Of a DNA stretch of 49,920 nt, positions 44,152 through 49,920 are shown piece by piece (within the stretch, counting starts at the first letter, position 1; each line of letters begins with the position of its first letter). Under the pieces are notes generated by a model. The model did not search any database, had not been told where the DNA came from, and was given only the letters and a program-made list of their open reading frames with translations. The DNA lies in assembly GCA_040878005.1 (NCBI GenBank), contig JBBDMW010000067.1:1-49920 (forward strand). Reading direction: 5' to 3'. Source of the stretch: JBBDMW01 sp040878005. Lineage in GTDB: Bacteria > Chloroflexota > Dehalococcoidia > Lucifugimonadales > Lucifugimonadaceae. The translations under genes were made by a program, and so were the position numbers.

Positions 44152-46050
44152 TCACACCAAGAGCGGAACCGCTGAGGATTGTTCAGCCTTGAGGTGTGCC
44201 TCAGGAAACGGGTTAGAAGACCTCAACCAGTTTTCAGTTGTGAGCGTCCAGTAGAGGCTAGACAAGCCTGACCGGCCGTTATTACTGCCCCGGTAAGCCG
44301 CGTATGCGTTGCGCAGAGCATTTGGCTGCACAACTCCGATCTCCTCCAGGCAGGACTGCTCAGTCAATTGACGAAGCCTAGGCGCCTCTTCTATTGACCA
44401 TCCCCGCCTCACCTGGGGGCCGAAAGCACCGTACGCGCCTCGATTCAACAAAGAATTCGGGAGAATGTTCGCCATGGCCTTCTTTAGCATTAGTTTCTCC
44501 CTGCCGCCCTGAACCCGCACAGTGGGTGGAATCCGCATCATGAACTCCACGATGCGGCTGTCCCAAAATGGATGACGCATTTCAATGCCGTATGAGGCCG
44601 CACGCCGGTCCCAACCCACGAAAAATGGTGTGCAGCCACGATGCTGCACGTAGTTGGTGTCCCGATACTTGTATGCGATCTGAGCGTCCAGGCGTTCGGA
44701 GAGACCGGTCCGGCGCACGAAGTCCCGGTTGAGCCATGCGGGTATGGCGCCATTGACGCCGCCGGTCAGCCGGCGTCTAATGCCAGCCGTGACACCCCGT
44801 CGGAGATTGTGCCTTGCGGCTCTCCTGTATGCAGCGGTGCCATTCTTGTAATCCTGCCAGATGGTCCGCAGTCGCCCGTGGAACAACCAATCCCGCAGGT
44901 ACAGCATGTTGCCGGCTGAGAACGCTTCGTCGCCGCCTTCACCCGACAGCATCACGCTGATGCCATCTTCTTTCGCAACCTGCAATCCCCTGCAGTTCAT
45001 GGCCTCCAGTGGAACCAGGAATGGCTCGTCCAGGTCTGAATCTCCTGGCGTCGGTTTGAGAGCCCAGAGGTCGTCGACTTGAACACGCTTGAGCTCAATC
45101 TGATACCGATCACTGACTTCTTCAGCGTACGGACCTTCATCCAATGTGGCGCTGGAATATGTGAAGTGATACCCCTTCAAGCCTTGAGTAGGGGCCACTT
45201 TGGCGGTCTGGCGAAGTGAGCCAGCGACTGACGTCACTGAACTGGAGTCCAGCCCACCACTAAGGAAAATGCCGACGGCTGTTGCGCTTCTGAGCCTAGA
45301 TTGGACAGCACTTGAGAACAGGTCGTTGAAGTGTTCGAGGTACTGGCGTTCATCGCGGTACCGGATCGCATCCGCCGGATCCGGGTTCCAGTACTCTTCA
45401 ACCTTGAGCCCCCGCCGCGTTATGAGTAAGGCGTTGCCGCCCTGGAGCCGCTTAATTCCGTCATAAAATGTCAAATCGCCATAAAAGGGGCTGCCCGACA
45501 GGTACATGCCCAGCATCAACTCGTTGAGCTTCCGCGGTACGCCCGGATGCTGAAGAATCTGCCTGATTTCCGTAGAAAACACGAAGCGCGTACCATCGAA
45601 GTAAAAATGAAACAGGCGGACCCCCACCGGATCACGAGCGCAGATCAACTGTTGCTCCCTGCCATCCCACAATGCGAACGCAAAGTCTCCTATCAGGCGC
45701 TTCAAGAAACCCTGGCCCCACGCAGCGTAGGCAGCCAGCACAATGTCTACATCAGTCGAACGAGTCGATACCTGAGACTTTGACCGTAGCTCCCGTACCA
45801 GTTCCTCCCGGTTGTCCAGGCGGCCGTCCCAGACCAGGGCGTAGTTGCCATCGTCCAGGATGACAGGCTGGGTCTCATGAGTTGATTCAGGAGTTGTGCA
45901 GAGTTGTACATGCCCCAGGCCCACGGAACCGTTGGCCCAGTGCCCCGTGTGATCAGCCCTCCGGTGACGAACAGCCCCTGTCATTGCACGGAGCACCGCC
46001 TCGTCGGCCGGCCGGCCGTCAAGGTAATAAACGCCGGCTATACCGCTCAT
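44152..46050 (-). CDS. Asparagine synthetase-like protein (lasso cyclase-like)
   Basis: This 632-residue protein has an N-terminal glutaminase-like domain (about 2-200) and a C-terminal synthetase domain with the PP-loop SGGLDSS at 264-270. The catalytic Cys2 of true glutamine-using asparagine synthetases is replaced by Ser2 (MSGIAGVYYL), so ammonia release from glutamine is unlikely; lasso cyclases and other peptide amide-bond formers share this loss. It would adenylate a side-chain carboxylate, here possibly of the precursor encoded next. The gene is in the same direction as, and 46 bases after, the PqqD-like gene. Alternatively it could amidate an exopolysaccharide component. Confidence 0.85.
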   Translation of the reverse strand: MSGIAGVYYLDGRPADEAVLRAMTGAVRHRRADHTGHWANGSVGLGHVQLCTTPESTHETQPVILDDGNYALVWDGRLDNREELVRELRSKSQVSTRSTDVDIVLAAYAAWGQGFLKRLIGDFAFALWDGREQQLICARDPVGVRLFHFYFDGTRFVFSTEIRQILQHPGVPRKLNELMLGMYLSGSPFYGDLTFYDGIKRLQGGNALLITRRGLKVEEYWNPDPADAIRYRDERQYLEHFNDLFSSAVQSRLRSATAVGIFLSGGLDSSSVTSVAGSLRQTAKVAPTQGLKGYHFTYSSATLDEGPYAEEVSDRYQIELKRVQVDDLWALKPTPGDSDLDEPFLVPLEAMNCRGLQVAKEDGISVMLSGEGGDEAFSAGNMLYLRDWLFHGRLRTIWQDYKNGTAAYRRAARHNLRRGVTAGIRRRLTGGVNGAIPAWLNRDFVRRTGLSERLDAQIAYKYRDTNYVQHRGCTPFFVGWDRRAASYGIEMRHPFWDSRIVEFMMRIPPTVRVQGGREKLMLKKAMANILPNSLLNRGAYGAFGPQVRRGWSIEEAPRLRQLTEQSCLEEIGVVQPNALRNAYAAYRGSNNGRSGLSSLYWTLTTENWLRSSNPFPEAHLKAEQSSAVPLLV

Positions 46051-46095
46051 AAAGGCGATCCTGTCGCGTTGGGGTGAGAGATGCTCACCAACGAG

Positions 46096-46404
46096 CTATG
46101 CCCCTTGATCGACAACTTTGGCCAGTCCATCGTGTTCCAAGGTGTGAAGAAACCGCATCATGTCATTGATCAGCGCCTCATCGGACACCTCGTAGCGAGC
46201 CAAAATCGTTTGGGCTATCTCGTTAAGAGGCCTGTCCTGTTTAAGAAGAACCCAGATTCTGGCGCCCACTTCATTCAGACCGTAGTACTCACCGGTCTTG
46301 ATGCTGAGCAGCACCACTTCCCCGTCCAGCTCCTGGAACAGGACGTCAGGGGAAAGCTCGACCTTGAGGTATTTCAGAGAATCGATAGTCAACGCAGTTT
46401 TCAA
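46096..46404 (-). CDS. PqqD-like peptide-binding protein (RRE)
   Basis: This protein of about 102 residues is of the PqqD family, the recognition element that binds leader peptides in RiPP pathways (B1 in lasso clusters). The pattern VLFQELDGEVVLLSIKTGEYYGLNEVGARIW, followed by a helical winged part, is typical. The start is TTG at 46404 behind GGAGGAGG; an in-frame ATG at 46434 lies within a palindrome and precedes the ribosome site. It lies between the nucleotidyltransferase and AsnB-like genes and would recognise the YxxPxL leader of the precursor at 43633. Confidence 0.85.
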   Translation of the reverse strand: MKTALTIDSLKYLKVELSPDVLFQELDGEVVLLSIKTGEYYGLNEVGARIWVLLKQDRPLNEIAQTILARYEVSDEALINDMMRFLHTLEHDGLAKVVDQGA

Positions 46405-46418
46405 TATGACCTCCTCCA

Positions 46419-46439
46419 AGCGCATGAACGTCATGCGCT
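46419..46439 (-). promoter_or_regulatory. 9-bp palindrome before PqqD-like gene
   Basis: A perfect 9-bp inverted repeat (46419-46427 with 46431-46439), spacing 3, stands just before the ribosome site of the PqqD-like gene and after the nucleotidyltransferase stop. It could be an operator or a short hairpin. No regulator gene is near. Confidence 0.35.
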
Positions 46440-46484
46440 AGGGTTAGCAAGGGTTCAGGACAGGAAGGAAACGGCAGAAGGGCG

Positions 46485-47774
46485 TTAAGGCCGCTCATAT
46501 ATGGAATGCAGCCACCTGTCAACCGCCAAGTCCGCTTTGAGCGCGCTGGGCCGGCCGCCGCCTTTGATCAGCATCTGCAGACCTTCACCCAACCGCACCA
46601 CGTACATCCAGAGTCCTTTCAGGCCTCGTGCGGATGATCCGTACCTGTGGAGCATGTAGTCCCGGCTCGGAACTAGCCGGCGGAACATGGCCCACAAAAG
46701 GACTCCCAGGTTGTAGCGCTTGCCAGGCTTTACCAACTCGTGCGCAACGAAGGGGTCCGTGGACAGGATTCTTTTTGCAGCAAACCTCTGTAGGTTGGAG
46801 TCGGTATCGTGTCCTGGCCAGAAACGTTCCAACACAGCATCCGATACGGGTGCATCCAGCAACTTGTGTGCCAAAACAACGCTGCACCCTACCGGGCCCA
46901 TGAGCTTGTAGGATCGAAGCGTGTCGAACAGCAATTCCCAGTCGATCTCACGCTCATACTGGCGAATGGTTTCGGCGATGTCAGCCAACTGCCCCAACGC
47001 CGCTCCGCTGCGAAACCGCCTGTCCAGAAAGAAGTTGAGGGAAAGGTGAATGATGAGATCCTCAGGCCCCAAGACTTTCACTTGCACGTCCGCAATCATC
47101 TGGTCACGGGCCCGATCCCAAAACCCTGATATGTTGAAGTGAAGCGGGCTGTCCAGCCGCACCACGTGGCGGTGAACCTCGACCACAGTTGGCTTATCCA
47201 CTCCTATCAATACGGGAAGGTGCCTGTGGTTTTCCTCCGTGTCTTCATGGTCTTCTGGATTGCCGCCTGGCGCGTAGCCCATCCCGCCAATGATTGACTG
47301 TGCTTCGTGAGCCAGTTCGTGCGGAACCAGGATATCCAGGTCCGCCATCGGCCGAATACCTGGGTCCCGGTAAACCGTCTCCGCCAAAGCGGCGCCCTTC
47401 AGTACGATGACCGGTATGTCATGCTGACGGAGAGTGGAGAGTATTCGTGACAACTCCTGCCGGAAGTACATCCGGCGCACTGTGTTGCGACGGTGAAGAA
47501 TCTTCAAATCCTCGATGACCGCCGTAGGCACCATGCTGGCATAGGGCTGCTTGTTGAGATGGACGTACAGGAGCCCTTCAAGCTTCTGCATCTGCGCTCG
47601 TTCAACCAGCGATTCCCATACCACCGGACCACTCAGCGCACGTTCCAGTTCAATGTGATCGGCGGGACTCATTTCCCTGCGGGCGCATGCAATTAGCACC
47701 CGGTCCTCAACCGGTATCTGCAGCGTGAAGCCGCCATTGGTATACGTTGTTATACGACTGCGGCCGGTGTTCAT
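46485..47774 (-). CDS. Nucleotidyltransferase-family protein (NTP_transf_5-like)
   Basis: This 429-residue protein has the nucleotidyltransferase-family pattern seen in lasso and HPr-rel clusters: the KGAALAETVYRDPGIRPMADLDILVP block with the Asp-x-Asp pair (ADLDIL, about residues 143-148), and a later VVEVHRHVV acidic/His strand. Such proteins probably move a nucleotide or sugar-phosphate group to a peptide or glycan; the reaction is unproven. Its start overlaps the 4,6-dehydratase stop by four bases, so it is translationally coupled to a polysaccharide gene as well as next to the PqqD-like gene. This links the two parts of the locus. Confidence 0.83.
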   Translation of the reverse strand: MNTGRSRITTYTNGGFTLQIPVEDRVLIACARREMSPADHIELERALSGPVVWESLVERAQMQKLEGLLYVHLNKQPYASMVPTAVIEDLKILHRRNTVRRMYFRQELSRILSTLRQHDIPVIVLKGAALAETVYRDPGIRPMADLDILVPHELAHEAQSIIGGMGYAPGGNPEDHEDTEENHRHLPVLIGVDKPTVVEVHRHVVRLDSPLHFNISGFWDRARDQMIADVQVKVLGPEDLIIHLSLNFFLDRRFRSGAALGQLADIAETIRQYEREIDWELLFDTLRSYKLMGPVGCSVVLAHKLLDAPVSDAVLERFWPGHDTDSNLQRFAAKRILSTDPFVAHELVKPGKRYNLGVLLWAMFRRLVPSRDYMLHRYGSSARGLKGLWMYVVRLGEGLQMLIKGGGRPSALKADLAVDRWLHSIYERP

Positions 47775-49747
47775 GCGTCTTGTGCCCCTGAGAGAACCAT
47801 ATCGGCATTGAAGTTGCGGGCCGAATCGTTCTGTCGCAATGGAGTCACCCGTGGAGACTGGTACGTGGAAACGATGAGTTTCAGACAGGCCACGATGTCA
47901 TCTCGCTGACCTGTCGCTACAGCATTTTCGAGAGCCTTGAGACGCTCTTCAAACGTCGAGTTTGGTAATGCTCCGGTTGCCTTGGCCACAAAAACCCGAT
48001 TGTGGCACGTGGCCGAAGTGCCTTCCTCTGCGCTGAGAATATCCTCGAATAGTTTTTCTCCCGGGCGTATACCAGTGAAGACTATTGGAATGTCTTTGTC
48101 GGGTTCCAGTCCGGACAGCTTTATGAGCTGGCGTGCCAGGTCCAGTATCTTCACGGGCTGCCCCATGTCCAGCACCAGCACCTGTCCATTTTCACCCATG
48201 GCTCCGGCCTGCAGCACCAGCAGGACAGCCTCCGGTATGGTCATGAAGTAGCGTCGCATTTCAGGATCGGTGATAGTTATCGGTCCTCCCCTGGATATCT
48301 GCTCCTGGAATATTGGCACCACGCTGCCGCGGCTCCCGAGTACGTTGCCGAACCGGACTGCAACAAAACAGGTGGTTCCCTCACTTCCCACCTGTTGTAT
48401 CGACGCCTCGGCTGCCCGCTTCGTGGCGCCCATGATGGACGTCGGATTCACTGCTTTATCTGTTGATACCAGGACAAATTTACTTACGCCCCATAGCCGG
48501 GCAGCCAGGGCGAGAGTGTGCGTGCCCAGTACATTGGTTTGTATTGCCTGATCCGGATGCTGCTCCATGAGCGGGACGTGCTTGTAGGCCGCTGCGTGGA
48601 AAACGATGTCAGGCTTAAACTGCCTGAACACTCGCTCCACCTTCCCAGCATCCCTTACATCTCCCACGACAGGCTCAGTGACCAGGTCAGGATATTCTGA
48701 ACCAAGGGATCGCATTACATCGAACACGCCAGTCTCGTCCTGGTCAAACGTCACCAGGAGTTCTGGCGAGAATCTGCCGATCTGCCTGCATAGCTCTGAG
48801 CCGATCGATCCCGCCGCCCCGGTCACCAGGACTTTACGTCCCCGTAGGAGCTCATTGACATGGACGGTATCTATTCGCACAGGGTCGCGTCCGAGTAGTT
48901 CCTCTAGTTGAACATTCCTTACGTCCCCAATCCTGACTTGTCCTGTCAGGAGTGCTCCCAGCCCGGGCACCACCTTCACCTCCCTTATGCCGGCCTCGCG
49001 TGCCAGGGCCACTGTCTCCCTCACCACCGCGCCGGGGGCCGAGGGCATGGCCACCCACAGCTCGTCGGGCCTGAGGGATGCTGCGAGCTGCGGGATGCGG
49101 GCCCTCGGGCCGATGACCCTGACGCCGTGGATGGTTGTGCCCTGCTTCGAGGGGTCGTCGTCTATGAACCCGGCGGCCTCGTAGGAGACGCTGACCTCCT
49201 CCCTGAGCCCCCGGGCAAGCTGCTCGCCAGCGCTCCCGGCGCCAACGATAAGGACGCGCTTTGCGTCGCTGTTTTTCGATTCTTGTTTCCACTCCCGCAG
49301 TGCTCGTTTGGAAGAACGGAAGCTTGCAAGAAGAAGCAACCCAAAGATGTAATCCAGAAACATGACCCTGAACGGTAAGTCTGGTCCGCTTCCGGCATGG
49401 TGAATCACCAGCACTGCTCCTGCGAAAATGACGCTCCCAATCAACGTGGCCCGTGCCAGCCTGGTCAGGTCCCTTACGTCGACGCTCTGCCAGTGGATAT
49501 CGCACAGATGGAAACCCAGCAACAGCGGTATCTTGATCGCGATTGACAACCCCAGTAGGAAGGTTAATTCGATTGCCGTGATGCGGGCGCCTACCGCTGG
49601 GGCAGCGATTGCCACGGCAAGGGTCAGCGAGACTGCGAACAGTGCTGCATCGGATGATGCAAACGCCATTCGCCTCAGGCGCGGCTCGCGTGCGACAAAT
49701 AATTTGAAACTGCGCAACCGGGAGTTGCCAGCAGAAGAAGTCAGCAA
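47771..49747 (-). CDS. Nucleotide-sugar 4,6-dehydratase (CapD/WbpM-like)
   Basis: This 658-residue membrane-anchored enzyme converts a UDP-N-acetylhexosamine to its 4-keto-6-deoxy form, the first step to diamino or N-acetylated deoxy sugars. Four N-terminal spans (about 25-150) are followed by a CoA-binding-like Rossmann domain (about 160-290, VLIVGAGSAGEQLA) and a catalytic SDR domain with TGAAGSIGSEL near 306-316. YKHVPLME follows, then STDKAVNPTSIMGATKR, where Met takes the place of the usual Tyr in the YxxxK motif, as in PglF/WbpM-type enzymes. The start is TTG at 49747 behind GGAG. The aminotransferase encoded upstream would use its product. Confidence 0.92.
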   Translation of the reverse strand: MLTSSAGNSRLRSFKLFVAREPRLRRMAFASSDAALFAVSLTLAVAIAAPAVGARITAIELTFLLGLSIAIKIPLLLGFHLCDIHWQSVDVRDLTRLARATLIGSVIFAGAVLVIHHAGSGPDLPFRVMFLDYIFGLLLLASFRSSKRALREWKQESKNSDAKRVLIVGAGSAGEQLARGLREEVSVSYEAAGFIDDDPSKQGTTIHGVRVIGPRARIPQLAASLRPDELWVAMPSAPGAVVRETVALAREAGIREVKVVPGLGALLTGQVRIGDVRNVQLEELLGRDPVRIDTVHVNELLRGRKVLVTGAAGSIGSELCRQIGRFSPELLVTFDQDETGVFDVMRSLGSEYPDLVTEPVVGDVRDAGKVERVFRQFKPDIVFHAAAYKHVPLMEQHPDQAIQTNVLGTHTLALAARLWGVSKFVLVSTDKAVNPTSIMGATKRAAEASIQQVGSEGTTCFVAVRFGNVLGSRGSVVPIFQEQISRGGPITITDPEMRRYFMTIPEAVLLVLQAGAMGENGQVLVLDMGQPVKILDLARQLIKLSGLEPDKDIPIVFTGIRPGEKLFEDILSAEEGTSATCHNRVFVAKATGALPNSTFEERLKALENAVATGQRDDIVACLKLIVSTYQSPRVTPLRQNDSARNFNADMVLSGAQDA

Positions 49748-49818
49748 GAAATGAACTCCAACGGCCCTGGCTTAAGTGCCAGGTGTGATACGTGATCGGA
49801 AAAGCAGCCCAGCAGCCT

Positions 49819-49920
49819 TATTGAACAGTCTGGATCGCTTTTTTGAGGGAGTCGAGTGTGTATTGGATGTCGTTGTCTGGGAGGCGTGTGTGGAATGGGA
49901 GGGCGATGGTTCGTCCTGAT
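49819..49920 (-). CDS. C-terminal end of DegT/DnrJ-type aminotransferase (partial)
   Basis: The window edge cuts this gene. The last 33 codons before the TAA at 49819-49821 read SGRTIALPFHTRLPDNDIQY and then TLDSLKKAIQTVQ. The pattern SxRTIALPFHTxLxDxDI is the typical C-terminus of the PLP-dependent sugar aminotransferases of the DegT/DnrJ/EryC1 family. It lies just upstream of the 4,6-dehydratase in the same direction, so the pair would make a 4-amino-4,6-dideoxy sugar for a surface polysaccharide. Confidence 0.8.

Noticed and set aside
1..49920. tRNA, rRNA, insertion sequences or prophage genes
   Set aside because: I looked for cloverleaf or T-arm sequences, transposase motifs and phage structural genes and found none I could support.

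Overview
The window is GC-rich bacterial chromosome with tightly packed, operon-like genes and frequent TTG/GTG starts. The gene content suggests the phylum Chloroflexota, possibly a Dehalococcoidia or SAR202-like lineage. The clues are a lipoprotein with a PT/TP-rich spacer, a glucarate-dehydratase-like enolase-superfamily enzyme, a corrinoid methyl-transfer operon with an ASKHA ferredoxin, and PT-rich surface proteins with PKD and fibronectin modules. This assignment is inference from gene content; no rRNA or other marker is present.

Left edge (1-4830): a compact type II-C CRISPR-Cas locus, cas9-cas1-cas2 on the minus strand. A partial CRISPR repeat sits at the extreme left end. A matching anti-repeat followed by a chain of hairpins, read as a plus-strand tracrRNA, lies upstream of cas9. 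The array itself would lie outside the window.

Metabolic region (4894-21310): an enolase-superfamily dehydratase, an acetamidase/formamidase, a family-5 (peptide-type) ABC importer (lipoprotein plus two permeases, no ATPases), two D-2-hydroxyacid dehydrogenases, a sugar-isomerase-like TIM barrel, and a plus-strand corrinoid methyl-transfer operon. That operon holds a virulence-factor-family protein, a homocysteine-methyltransferase-like protein, a protein of unknown family, a UroD/MtaA-like methyltransferase, a corrinoid protein, a small 4-Cys protein and an ASKHA reactivator. The logic is methyl group to corrinoid to acceptor, with ATP-dependent re-reduction of the corrinoid.

Middle (21374-30732): a MoxR / DUF58 / TgpA-like operon in which the transglutaminase catalytic Cys is replaced by Ala, a small membrane protein, a NERD-nuclease/UvrD-like helicase, a surface protein broken by three single-base frame changes, and a DUF3105 lipoprotein.

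Right part (31595-49920): a 1,604-residue multidomain surface protein (G8, beta-helix, PA14, DNRLRE-like, PKD, FN3 and two GWN-type repeats), a secreted companion, and a minus-strand cell-surface locus. Exopolysaccharide functions (Wzz/BY-kinase-like protein, nucleotide-sugar 4,6-dehydratase, the tail of a DegT-type aminotransferase) enclose a peptide-modification cassette: nucleotidyltransferase, PqqD-like RRE, asparagine-synthetase-like protein, a 75-residue precursor with a lasso-type leader, HprK-like kinase and an ABC-2 exporter. No lasso B2 protease is present and the candidate core is unusually long. I consider this cassette the best candidate for an undescribed system in the window.
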